From NCBI RefSeq assembly GCF_022810305.1, contig NZ_JALGQH010000018.1, forward strand, positions 51,666 through 115,665: a DNA stretch of 64,000 nt. The letters are read 5' to 3'. This DNA is from Rhodococcus sp. ARC_M6. GTDB lineage: Bacteria > Actinomycetota > Actinomycetes > Mycobacteriales > Mycobacteriaceae. The notes under the pieces were generated by a model. The model was given only the letters and a program-made list of their open reading frames with translations. It was not told the DNA's origin and did no database searches. Of this stretch, positions 24,785-33,030 are shown in pieces; position 1 is the stretch's first letter, and the number at the start of each line of letters is the position of its first letter. The translations under genes and the position numbers were made by a program.

Positions 24785-25542
24785 CGCGGAGCCATCCGAA
24801 TGCCACCATCCAAACGAATAACCTCACCGTTGAGCATCGGGTTCGACACGATATGTGCAGCGAGCGAACCGAACTCGCCCGGTGCACCCAAACGGCTCGG
24901 GTGCGGCACCTGCGCACCCAACGATGCCTTCGCCTCATCACCCAGGCCTGCCAGCAACGGAGTGTCGAACAGGCCCGGAGCGATGGAGACGACCCGAATG
25001 GCGTGCGAAGCCAGATCACGTGCCAACGGGAGCGTCATACCGGCAACGGCGGCCTTGGACGCCGAGTATGCTGCCTGACCGATCTGTCCGTCGAACGCGG
25101 CCACTGACGCGGTATTGATGATGACGCCACGCTCTTCGCCCTCGACCTCGTTGCGCACCATACGTTCTGCTGCCAGTCGCGTCACGTTGAATGTTCCGAA
25201 CAGGTTGATCGAGACGACACGAGTGAAGACGTCCATCGGGAACACACCCTGGCGACCGACAACCCGCAGAGACCGTCCGGTTCCGGCACAGTTGACCGCC
25301 ACCCGGAGTTCGCCGAAAGAATCCGCAATGTCGAGAGCGCTCGCGACAGCGACCTCGTCAGTGACATCGGCGGGAGCGAACCGAGCACGCTCTCCCAATT
25401 CTTCTGCAACGGCAGCACCGTTGGAAGTGGGCAGGTCCAGCAGGACAACCTTGGCACCTTGATCGAGCAGTGCTCGCGCCGTAGCCAGACCCAGACCCGA
25501 GGCGCCACCGGTGACGAGAGCGACCTTGTCATTGACCTTCAT
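24781..25542 (-). CDS. SDR, 3-hydroxyacyl-CoA dehydrogenase type II-like
   Basis: 253-residue SDR closest in pattern to HSD17B10-type 3-hydroxyacyl-CoA dehydrogenases. It has TGGASGLG, LLDLPTSNG (NAD-type Asp), NCAGTG, a long helix with RGVIINTASVAAFDGQIGQ, YSASK, IAPGLFDTPLL and a C-terminal PMLNGEVIRLDGGIRM. The GQIGQ.AYSASK stretch and the NGEVIRLDG ending are characteristic of this subgroup, which oxidises 3-hydroxyacyl-CoA to 3-ketoacyl-CoA. It sits between a thiolase (upstream) and the MDR, as expected for the last steps of beta-oxidation. Confidence 0.87.
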   Translation of the reverse strand: MKVNDKVALVTGGASGLGLATARALLDQGAKVVLLDLPTSNGAAVAEELGERARFAPADVTDEVAVASALDIADSFGELRVAVNCAGTGRSLRVVGRQGVFPMDVFTRVVSINLFGTFNVTRLAAERMVRNEVEGEERGVIINTASVAAFDGQIGQAAYSASKAAVAGMTLPLARDLASHAIRVVSIAPGLFDTPLLAGLGDEAKASLGAQVPHPSRLGAPGEFGSLAAHIVSNPMLNGEVIRLDGGIRMAPR

Positions 25543-25596
25543 GTTGTGAATTCCTCACCCTTGCAGATTATGTGGACGTGCAGCGAACGGAGGAGC

Positions 25597-26775
25597 TCAG
25601 TTTCGCTCGATCACGAGAGCGTTTGCCATACCACCGTGCTCGCACATGGTCTGGAGGCCGTAGCGGCCACCGGTGCGCTCGAGATGGTTGACCATCGTGG
25701 CCAGCAGTCGAACGCCCGAAGCGCCGATCGCGTGCCCCAGAGAAATAGCCCCGCCGACAGGGTTGACCTTGGCCAGGTCCACATCGAGTTCCCGCGCCCA
25801 GGCCAACGGAACCGACGCGAACGCCTCGTTGACCTCGAATGCGTCGATGTCGGCAACCGAGAGACCGGCACGCGCGAGAACCTTGGTAGTTGCCGGGATC
25901 GGCGCCGTCAGCATGAACAGGGGATCATCGCCCGCCACTGCAAAGTCCACGAACCGCGCACGTGGCGTCAGTCCGAGCTCTGCAGCCTTCTCCTCGGACA
26001 TGATCAGAGTGGCTGCGGCTGCATCGGTGAGTGGAGAGGAGTTGCCCGGCGTGATCATCCAATCGAGTTCTCCGAAGCGGGTATTCGCCTCGTCCGTTCG
26101 AAACGACGGATGGAGCTTGCCGAGGCTTTCCATCGTTGTAGACGGCCGTACCGTCTCGTCGACATCACGGCGGACACCGTCGACCTCGACGGCAACGATC
26201 TCATTGTCGTAGTCACCGGCCGTAGCAGCCGCGGCAGCACGTTGGTGCGACAGCAGTGCGTACCGGTCCACGTCGTCGCGGGTCAAACCCCACTTGCGTG
26301 CCACCAGTTCAGCCGAGATGCCTTGATTGACAAAACCTTCCGGGTACCGCGCGGTGACGGCGCCACCCTGCAAGTCCTTGCCCATCGAAGCGGTGCCCAT
26401 CGGAATACGACTCATCGACTCGACGCCGCAGGCGACAGCAACATCGTAGGCACCGGACATGACGCCCTGAGCGGCGAAGTGCACGGCCTGCTGGCTCGAT
26501 CCGCAAGCCCGCGTGACCGTCGTTGCGGGTACGGATTCTGGAAGCCCGGCACCGAAGACCGCGTTTCGCGTGAGGTTGCCAGCCTGTTCGGACGCCTGAC
26601 TGACACAGCCACCGATGACATCGTCGATCAGTACAGGATCGAAGTCGTTGCGCGCGATGAGCGCTCGTAGCGTGCTAGCCAGAAGATCGACCGGATGTAG
26701 CCCGGACAGAGCGCCGCCAGGCTTGCCGCGCCCCGACGGGGTGCGGACGATATCGACGATCACGGCGTTGCGCAT
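25597..26775 (-). CDS. Acetyl-CoA acyltransferase / 3-ketoacyl-CoA thiolase
   Basis: 392 residues with all thiolase hallmarks. The nucleophilic Cys is in VTRACGSSQQAVHFAA (about residue 90), FEVNEAFASVPLAW and the His in GGAISLGHAIGASG follow, and the second Cys is in TMCEHGGMANA near the end. The usual IG.GM loop is present as ESMSRIPMG. It cleaves 3-ketoacyl-CoA with CoA to a shortened acyl-CoA plus acetyl- or propionyl-CoA. It follows the ligase at 26806 and precedes the HSD17B10-like SDR, giving the order ligase-thiolase-dehydrogenase in one operon. Confidence 0.93.
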   Translation of the reverse strand: MRNAVIVDIVRTPSGRGKPGGALSGLHPVDLLASTLRALIARNDFDPVLIDDVIGGCVSQASEQAGNLTRNAVFGAGLPESVPATTVTRACGSSQQAVHFAAQGVMSGAYDVAVACGVESMSRIPMGTASMGKDLQGGAVTARYPEGFVNQGISAELVARKWGLTRDDVDRYALLSHQRAAAAATAGDYDNEIVAVEVDGVRRDVDETVRPSTTMESLGKLHPSFRTDEANTRFGELDWMITPGNSSPLTDAAAATLIMSEEKAAELGLTPRARFVDFAVAGDDPLFMLTAPIPATTKVLARAGLSVADIDAFEVNEAFASVPLAWARELDVDLAKVNPVGGAISLGHAIGASGVRLLATMVNHLERTGGRYGLQTMCEHGGMANALVIERN

Positions 26776-26805
26776 GAGGCCTCCAGAATAAGAAGTGTCG
26801 GGATT

Positions 26806-28293
26806 TCAGAGATTAGGAGCCGTGATCTGGACAGCCAGATCACGGCGGACAAGCTTGCCGGTTGCGGTCTTGGGCAATTCGTCGACGAAAACGACCTCGT
26901 CCGGAGTTCGCGAGCCTCGCAAGCGACTGCGGCACCAGTCGCGAATGTCCTCGTGATCGGGAATGTCGTTGCCCTTCAAGACGATTACGGCGCAGATCCG
27001 CTCACCCCATTCGTCATCGGGCATTCCGATGACAGCGATCTCTTGAACGGCGGGATGGTGCACCAGTACGTCCTCGATCTCCGCCGGCGCGATGTTTTCG
27101 CCGCCGCGGATGATGGTGTCGTCCGCGCGGCCACCGATGTAGAGAAACTCTCCCTCCACGCGGGCGCGGTCTTTGGTGGGGAACCATCCCTGCACGTCAA
27201 GCGCGGAGCCCTTACCCATGTATTCGCCGCTGACCTGAGCGCCGCGTACCCAAAGCAGACCGGTCTCACCGTCGCCGAGCACGTTGTCCGCCTCATCGCG
27301 GACCTCGACCTCCATACCAGGCACGATGCGCCCCACCGAACCCAGTCTGCCGCGCAATGCCGGATCGGCCAGCGCTTCACGGTGATCTTCTGGGCCTAGA
27401 ACTGCAATGGTGGAGCTGGTTTCGGTCAGACCGTAGGCATTGACGAACCCGGTCTGAGGGAATGCCGCGAGTGCACTTTCGAGCACCGGTTGAGGCATGC
27501 GCGCACCGCCGTAAGCCAGGGATTCGAGCGCCGGGGTATCAGCCGGGGCACCATCCAGGTGCTGCACGACGCGCGCCAACATCGTCGGCACCACCATCGC
27601 GCTGGTGATCGATTCCTCGCGGACGAGATCGAGCCAGGACTGCGGGGTGAAATCGGGAAGATGAACCATCCGCCGCGTCCCGTAGACGTTGCTGAGCACC
27701 GCGCCCATGCCGGCAATATGGTAGGGCGGCGTGCTGACCAATGTCGCCTGTTCCTCACCGGCAGAACCGAATTCAACGGTATTCAGGAGATAAGACAGCA
27801 GGTGCTGATGGCGCAACAACACGCCCTTGGGTGCAGACGTCGTACCGCTGGTGAACAGTACAATTGCCGTTGCATCGTCCGGCGCCGGTACGGTTTCCGT
27901 CGCGGGAGCAGCTTTGGCACGCTTGACGAACTCATCGGTAGTCAACACGATCGAGGCTGACGCGGCCAGCTTGTCCCGGTACGCGACATCGGCCACGACA
28001 ACCGGATCATCCAGTTGCGCAATGAGTTCGAGAAGCTGATCGGTTGCGAGTCGATAGTTCAAGGGCGCAAATCGCACCCCCGCCCGCGCGGCCGAGAAGA
28101 CCAACAGAGGCAGAGCAGCGCTATTGACACCGACAAAGACCAGGTCACGTGCGCCCAACTCCCGCAGCACCGTGACACCGCCCGCGGCCGAGTCGCTGAG
28201 TTGCTGATAGGACATTCCGTCGCCGCGTCGCCCCACCGCCAGCCTGTCCGGATATACCGACGTCGCCATATCCAGAACCATTTCGATACCCAT
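26806..28293 (-). CDS. Acyl-CoA ligase (AMP-forming, FadD-like)
   Basis: 495-residue ANL-superfamily ligase that makes acyl-AMP and then acyl-CoA. The P-loop is IVLFTSGTTSAPKG. Further motifs are AYGLTETSSTIAV, TGLLWVRG, GWFPTKDRARVEGEFLYIGG with the conserved Asp, the hinge RADDTIIRGGENIAPAEIED, and the catalytic Lys in PKTATGKLVRRD. The ATG at 28293 is preferred to a GTG at 28302, with little ribosome-site evidence either way. It is the first gene of the minus-strand operon running to 21561 and is divergent from the second FCD regulator at 28574, the usual layout for autoregulated catabolic operons. Confidence 0.9.
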   Translation of the reverse strand: MGIEMVLDMATSVYPDRLAVGRRGDGMSYQQLSDSAAGGVTVLRELGARDLVFVGVNSAALPLLVFSAARAGVRFAPLNYRLATDQLLELIAQLDDPVVVADVAYRDKLAASASIVLTTDEFVKRAKAAPATETVPAPDDATAIVLFTSGTTSAPKGVLLRHQHLLSYLLNTVEFGSAGEEQATLVSTPPYHIAGMGAVLSNVYGTRRMVHLPDFTPQSWLDLVREESITSAMVVPTMLARVVQHLDGAPADTPALESLAYGGARMPQPVLESALAAFPQTGFVNAYGLTETSSTIAVLGPEDHREALADPALRGRLGSVGRIVPGMEVEVRDEADNVLGDGETGLLWVRGAQVSGEYMGKGSALDVQGWFPTKDRARVEGEFLYIGGRADDTIIRGGENIAPAEIEDVLVHHPAVQEIAVIGMPDDEWGERICAVIVLKGNDIPDHEDIRDWCRSRLRGSRTPDEVVFVDELPKTATGKLVRRDLAVQITAPNL

Positions 28294-28394
28294 TGCACCC
28301 ACTTGGTAGTCACTGATTTGCCGACAGTCACGCTTCGAGTGGCCGTAACCACCCGCTAAGACCTTTTCGTACGAACCATAACAAGAGATTTAGT

Positions 28395-28419
28395 CATTGT
28401 GAAGCGGATCATGACAATG
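28395..28419. promoter_or_regulatory. Inverted repeat in the ligase/regulator divergent promoter region
   Basis: CATTGT (28395-28400) and ACAATG (28414-28419) are exact inverted halves around 13 bases, beside GGTATACATC. The 280-base gap between the ligase (start 28293) and the FCD regulator (start 28574) holds no gene. This dyad is the best operator candidate for the adjacent regulator. Confidence 0.45.
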
Positions 28420-28573
28420 GTATACATCAATAGGGTTCAGTCGTTCCGCCTCACAAGCAACGGAACTCGCAAAACGCGAGGTCAGTGGCCTATCGCGGTA
28501 CCAGAAAGAACACCAGCTAGCTGGATACAGCAGGACCCCAGCTCTGGGTCGCACTCAACCAAAAGGCTCCGGA

Positions 28574-29314
28574 ATGGCACAGACATCGTTACGTCCGAAG
28601 AAAACCGCACTACTCGTCGCCCAACGCATCGTCTCCGATATCGCTCGGGGCGGCCACAGCATCGGCGACCGACTCCCACCCGAACATCTCATGATCCAGG
28701 AGTACGGAGTCGGCCGAGGGGTTCTACGCGAATCCCTGAGGTTCCTCGAACTACAGGGCGTGATCTCACTCAAACCCGGACCAGGCGGCGGGCCGGTAGT
28801 CCAGCATCCGGACAGTGATGTCCTGGCCACTGCCCTGACCCTGCTACTTCAGTTCGAAAAGGCGCCATTCCGGACAATCGTCGAGGCTCGCACTGCACTC
28901 GAACCGATGATGGCGCGCCTGGCCGCAAACAGAATGAGCGATACGGCGATCGCAGAGTTGAAGATCAACGTCGATGAAACACGTCTACACATGAACGATC
29001 CTCAAAAATTCCACGACGAGATCGAGAGATTCCACGATCTCGTCGCCAAAGGATCCGGAAACCAACTCTTCGGCCATCTGATCAGCGCTCTCCTGGGAAT
29101 CCTGGACGGAACAGCCATGGGAATCGACTACCCGGAGAAGCAGCGCATCGCCAGCTGCACAATCCACGAAGATATCTACGATGCCATCGCCGCCCATGAC
29201 GCGAATAGAGCCCAGGAACTGATGAACGTGCATATCCAGGCACACGCCCGGTATACCGAACTCGAGTTCAAGGACGTACTCGACACCCCCATTCAGTGGA
29301 ACCTACTCAGGTGA
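28574..29314 (+). CDS. FCD-domain GntR-family transcriptional regulator (copy 2)
   Basis: 246 residues. The winged helix covers about 10-75 (VAQRIVSDIARGGHSIGDRL, EYGVGRGVLRESLRFLELQG, LKPGPGGGP), then the FCD helical bundle. The segment FRTIVEARTALEPMMARLAA, found almost unchanged in the regulator at 2367, starts the FCD domain. The two proteins are the same length and align without gaps. Its position divergent from the ligase operon indicates control of genes at 21.5-28.3 kb, with the other copy perhaps acting on the left half. The effector is probably an acyl-CoA or acid of the pathway. Confidence 0.9.
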   Translation: MAQTSLRPKKTALLVAQRIVSDIARGGHSIGDRLPPEHLMIQEYGVGRGVLRESLRFLELQGVISLKPGPGGGPVVQHPDSDVLATALTLLLQFEKAPFRTIVEARTALEPMMARLAANRMSDTAIAELKINVDETRLHMNDPQKFHDEIERFHDLVAKGSGNQLFGHLISALLGILDGTAMGIDYPEKQRIASCTIHEDIYDAIAAHDANRAQELMNVHIQAHARYTELEFKDVLDTPIQWNLLR

Positions 29315-29353
29315 CGGGCGCCTACACGCAGAGTCGACAGGACGAGGACCAGT

Positions 29354-29391
29354 AGCACCTTCGGAAGAGTCAGAGCTCTACCGAAGGTGCT
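29354..29391. terminator. Hairpin terminator between convergent regulator and crotonase genes
   Basis: 11-base perfect inverted repeat (AGCACCTTCGG at 29354-29364 and complement at 29381-29391), between genes ending at 29314 (+) and 29411 (-). Confidence 0.6.
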
Positions 29392-29410
29392 CAGCTGTTC
29401 ACGACAACGG

Positions 29411-30229
29411 TCAGCGCGCCTTCCAGATCGGTGCGCGCTTCTCCGCGAACGCAATTGGCCCTTCCTTGGCGTCTTCGCTACTCAACACCGAGTACCACTC
29501 TGCGTTCGACATCTCCCACTTCGAGGCCTCGTCGACACGCTCTGTGCCGACAACTCCATAGGCGACGCGTTTGGTTGCCTGCACTGACAACGGCGCATTC
29601 ACCGAGATTCGCTCAGCCAGCGCAAGTGCGGCGTCCACAACAGAACCGTCAGCTGCTATCTGGTTGATCAAGCCCCACTCGAGTGCCTTCTCCGCTGAAA
29701 TCGGATCGCCGGTGAACATCATCTCCATCGCAAGTCGCTGCGGGATCTGCGCAGGTAGTCGGAACATTCCACCGGCACCAGCGATCAAGCCACGCTTGAC
29801 TTCTGGCAACCCGAAGGTTGAACTCTCGGCTGCCACAATCAGGTCGGCAGCGAGCGCCAATTCCGTGCCGCCACCCAATGCCGCTCCATTGACAGCTGCG
29901 ATGATCGGCTTGCTGATGAAATTCTTCACGAAGCCGGCAAATCCCCACTGCTCGTTGCCGGGAGCATGCACGCTCTCGCCACGAGAGATAGCCTTGAGAT
30001 CGGCTCCGGCACAGAATGACTTATCGCCGGCCCCGGTGAGCACCACGACCCGAATCTCGGGGTCGTGCTCCGCCTCTACAAGAGCGCCACCCACGGCCGC
30101 GCTTACTGCCGCATTGATCGCGTTTCGGGCGGCCGGTCGGTTGATCGTAATAAGGAGAACGTGACCTCTGCGCTCGACGATTGCGTCAGCTTCTGTGGTC
30201 TTCGTGGACTGGATGCCATTGCTACACAT
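29411..30229 (-). CDS. Enoyl-CoA hydratase/isomerase (crotonase family)
   Basis: 272 residues, crotonase fold. The N-terminal TINRPAARNAINAA, the oxyanion-hole segment SFCAGADLKA, and AAVNGAALGGGTELALAADL are all intact. The catalytic region GLPEVKRGLIAGAGGMFRLP carries the Glu of hydratases, although the second Glu is less clear. It probably hydrates an enoyl-CoA produced by one of the island's ACADs. It is convergent with the regulator at 28574. About 320 bases lie between its start and the end of the upstream ligase gene, with a hairpin inside, so it may have its own promoter. Confidence 0.88.
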   Translation of the reverse strand: MCSNGIQSTKTTEADAIVERRGHVLLITINRPAARNAINAAVSAAVGGALVEAEHDPEIRVVVLTGAGDKSFCAGADLKAISRGESVHAPGNEQWGFAGFVKNFISKPIIAAVNGAALGGGTELALAADLIVAAESSTFGLPEVKRGLIAGAGGMFRLPAQIPQRLAMEMMFTGDPISAEKALEWGLINQIAADGSVVDAALALAERISVNAPLSVQATKRVAYGVVGTERVDEASKWEMSNAEWYSVLSSEDAKEGPIAFAEKRAPIWKAR

Positions 30230-30319
30230 GTGAAAATTCCTATCCGTCAGGATGCGTGGGCCTCAGATTCAGAGGGCGGCGCCCGGGCATAGGCCCGTCG
30301 CACGGCAGGAAGATCGAGA

Positions 30320-30351
30320 TCAGGCAGGTCGGATGATTCCGACCTGCCTGA
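30320..30351. terminator. Perfect hairpin in the 319-base gap between crotonase and ligase genes
   Basis: 14-base arms (TCAGGCAGGTCGGA at 30320-30333 and its complement at 30338-30351) with a 4-base loop. It lies 200 bases past the ligase stop on the minus strand. The rest of the 30230-30548 gap has no coding frame I can support. Confidence 0.55.
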
Positions 30352-30548
30352 AATTCGATTGTTCCCATATCCGCCAACCGGTTTGTCGACTCCACGTCAA
30401 TCATTTCCGATTGGACGGCATCGATTCGGGCGCATCGTGGCCGCAGAATGGAGTGCCTAGCCCTCCGGAACCGATCCTACCCAAGTCCGACGAGATGTTG
30501 ACGGCGGCACCTTCTTTGACGAAGTACCAACAAGCTCGAGTCCAAATG

Positions 30549-32069
30549 TCAGACGGTCCGGAGTTCTCTCTTCAGCAGTTTTCCGCTCTGGTTGCGCGGC
30601 AGTTCAGACACGAACCGAACGTGCTTGGGCACCTTGAACGGAGCGACCTTTTCCTTCACATACGCAATCAGCGCCGCGGGAGTCAGCGAATCCTGACCGT
30701 CCTTGAGCACGACGATCGCGGTGATCGCTTCGATCCACTTCTCGTCCGGCGTCCCGATCACCGCAACCTCGGCAACGTCAGGATGGGTGTAGATTACGTC
30801 TTCGACCTCGCGCGATGCCACCAAGATGCCGCCGGTGTTGATGACGTCCTTGATCCGGTCCACGACGGTGATGAACCCCTCCGCGTCTCGCACGACAAGA
30901 TCTCCGGAGTGGAACCACCCGTCGCGGAACGCTTCTGCTGTCGCTTCGGGATTCTCCCAGTAGCCGTTGCAGAGTTGCGGCGAACGGTAGAGAACCTCAC
31001 CCGACTCACCGTCCGACACATCGTTACCGTCGGCGTCGACGACGCGGGTCTCGACGAAGAACACGGCGCGACCACACGCGGAAGGTCGCTCGGCGTGCTC
31101 CTCGGGTTGCAGAACCGTTGCAAGCGGACCGATTTCGGATTGGCCGAAGCAGTTATAGAAGCCGATGTCGGGGTAACGCTCCCGCAGACGGTTCAGCACG
31201 GTCACCGGCATGATCGACGCCCCGTACTGAGCCTTCTTCAGCGACGAGAGATCCCGCGTTTCCAGATCGGGATGATTGGCCAACGGCACCCACACCGTCG
31301 GCGCCAGAAAGAGTGACCCGATCTTCTCGGATTCGATGCGGCGCAGGATCTCCGGAATATTCGGTGCCGCCATCACATTGACCGTGGCACCGACAGACAG
31401 GTACGGAAGCATGAATACGTGCATTCCCGCAGAGTGGTACATCGGCATGCAGATCAGCGGATTATCAGCCTGGTCGAGCGCGAGCGCGATCACCGAAGAC
31501 ACGTATTCGTGGACCAATGCACCGTGAGACATCATCGCGCCCTTGGGCTTCGACGTAGTTCCCGAGGTATAGAGCAACTGCGCTAGATCGGTCGATGATG
31601 CGCGCGGCTCGAAGTCCGGCACCTCCCCAGCCTCACTGATCGTGACCACCGACAGTTCGGCATCTCGCAACGCCAGCACGTGATCGAGGTCCAGGTCTGC
31701 GCGCACCGAGTCGAGGGTCGGGGCAAGCGTTGGATCCACCAGAACCGCTCGGGCGCCGGACTGCGCTACGAGGTAACGCAATTCGTCGCCCTTGAGTGCG
31801 TAGTTGATCGGGACGTGCACCAAACCGGCTCGCCCACAGGCCAGGAACCCGATGACATAGGCGTCGGAGTTGGTTCCGTAGGCGGCCACCCGATCACCGT
31901 GCTCGAGTCCCAACCCCAGCAGATGCGCCGCGACCCGTGTGACAGCGTCGTCGAGGTCTCGATACGTGCGAGTGCGGTCCTCGAAGACCACGGCCACACG
32001 ATCGGGGTATTTGGCTGCCGAGCGCCGCAGCACTCCGTCGACGGTATTGGTACGCGGGTCCAGGCTCAT
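30549..32069 (-). CDS. Acyl-CoA ligase (AMP-forming, FadD-like)
   Basis: 506-residue ANL ligase with the P-loop QLLYTSGTTSKPKG, NCFGQSEIGPLATVLQPEEH, DGWFHSGDLVVRDAEGFI, VVDRIKDVINTGGILVASRE and the terminal catalytic Lys in LPRNQSGKLLKRELRTV. The ATG at 32069 is taken instead of a GTG at 32075. It activates a free acid to its CoA ester; chain type cannot be inferred. It follows a crotonase gene (32125) by 55 bases on the minus strand. The two are divergent from an aldehyde dehydrogenase, so aldehyde to acid to acyl-CoA is a plausible route. Confidence 0.9.
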   Translation of the reverse strand: MSLDPRTNTVDGVLRRSAAKYPDRVAVVFEDRTRTYRDLDDAVTRVAAHLLGLGLEHGDRVAAYGTNSDAYVIGFLACGRAGLVHVPINYALKGDELRYLVAQSGARAVLVDPTLAPTLDSVRADLDLDHVLALRDAELSVVTISEAGEVPDFEPRASSTDLAQLLYTSGTTSKPKGAMMSHGALVHEYVSSVIALALDQADNPLICMPMYHSAGMHVFMLPYLSVGATVNVMAAPNIPEILRRIESEKIGSLFLAPTVWVPLANHPDLETRDLSSLKKAQYGASIMPVTVLNRLRERYPDIGFYNCFGQSEIGPLATVLQPEEHAERPSACGRAVFFVETRVVDADGNDVSDGESGEVLYRSPQLCNGYWENPEATAEAFRDGWFHSGDLVVRDAEGFITVVDRIKDVINTGGILVASREVEDVIYTHPDVAEVAVIGTPDEKWIEAITAIVVLKDGQDSLTPAALIAYVKEKVAPFKVPKHVRFVSELPRNQSGKLLKRELRTV

Positions 32070-32124
32070 GGGCACAGGTTATAGGACGTCCAAGTATTGA
32101 GGAAGGCCCCGACCGTTCGTCCGC

Positions 32125-32922
32125 TCATTTGTTCTGCCACTCCGGGGCCCGCTTCTCCACAAAGGCCTGCATACCTTCCTGAGCATCACAGGTGACCGCA
32201 TTGGTCGCCATTGTTTCGGCCATCGCCTCGTACGCCTGCGCCTGCGGTAGATCGATCTGGCGGTAGAACGCCTGCTTGCCGATCCGAACGGTCAACGGGC
32301 TGGCCGTCGTAATCTTTGCGGCCAGATCCCGCACCTCCCGATCGAGGTCTGATGCGTCGACGACAAAGTTGACCAGTCCCCAGTCCGCCGCTGTATCGGC
32401 GCCGATGGCCTGACCCGTCAGCAGCATCTGCATCGCTCGTTTGCGACCAACAGCCCGGCTCAGGGCCACCATCGGGGTGGAGCAGAACAGGCCGATCTTC
32501 ACTCCCGGCGTTCCGAAAACGGCACTCGACGCCGCAACAACGAGGTCGCACGACGCCGCCAGCTGGCAACCGGCGGCAATCGCCGGCCCCTGAACGGCCG
32601 CGATGACCGGCTGCGGGATTGCCTGAACGGTTTCCATCATCTCGGTGCATCCGTCGAAAATCGCGCGTTCCTCGTCGAGCGTGCGGCCGATCATCTCGGT
32701 CAGATCGTGTCCGGCCGAGAACACCGGACCCTCGGCGCGAACAATCACAACACGCACCCGTTCGTCCGCGGACAATTCACGAAGTCCCGCTGTCACTTCA
32801 CGCATGGTCTCCGCGGAGAGAGGGTTGCGCCTCGCCGGCTGATCGAGTGTCAGAAACCCCAATCCCACTGACTCGTCGATGGACGTGCGTACAGCGCTCC
32901 GACTTACCTGTGTTCCCGACAT
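32125..32922 (-). CDS. Crotonase-family protein (ECHDC3-like)
   Basis: 265-residue crotonase-fold protein. It has LGFLTLDQPARRNPLSAETM, the oxyanion-hole VFSAGHDLTEM and AAVQGPAIAAGCQLAASCDL. The region that normally carries the catalytic Glu reads FGTPGVKIGLFCSTPMVAL, without an acidic residue, as in ECHDC3-type proteins. It may therefore be a thioesterase, isomerase or non-hydratase member of the superfamily. It starts the two-gene unit with the ligase at 30549 and is divergent from the aldehyde dehydrogenase. Confidence 0.83.
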   Translation of the reverse strand: MSGTQVSRSAVRTSIDESVGLGFLTLDQPARRNPLSAETMREVTAGLRELSADERVRVVIVRAEGPVFSAGHDLTEMIGRTLDEERAIFDGCTEMMETVQAIPQPVIAAVQGPAIAAGCQLAASCDLVVAASSAVFGTPGVKIGLFCSTPMVALSRAVGRKRAMQMLLTGQAIGADTAADWGLVNFVVDASDLDREVRDLAAKITTASPLTVRIGKQAFYRQIDLPQAQAYEAMAETMATNAVTCDAQEGMQAFVEKRAPEWQNK

Positions 32923-33030
32923 ACAACCTCTCTACCAAGCTATTCCGTCCCGGTCAACGAGACGTATCGGCCACTGTTGCCGCAGCGTCGATACCGTTCG
33001 GTCAATATTTCGCCACTACGAGGAGTGCCC

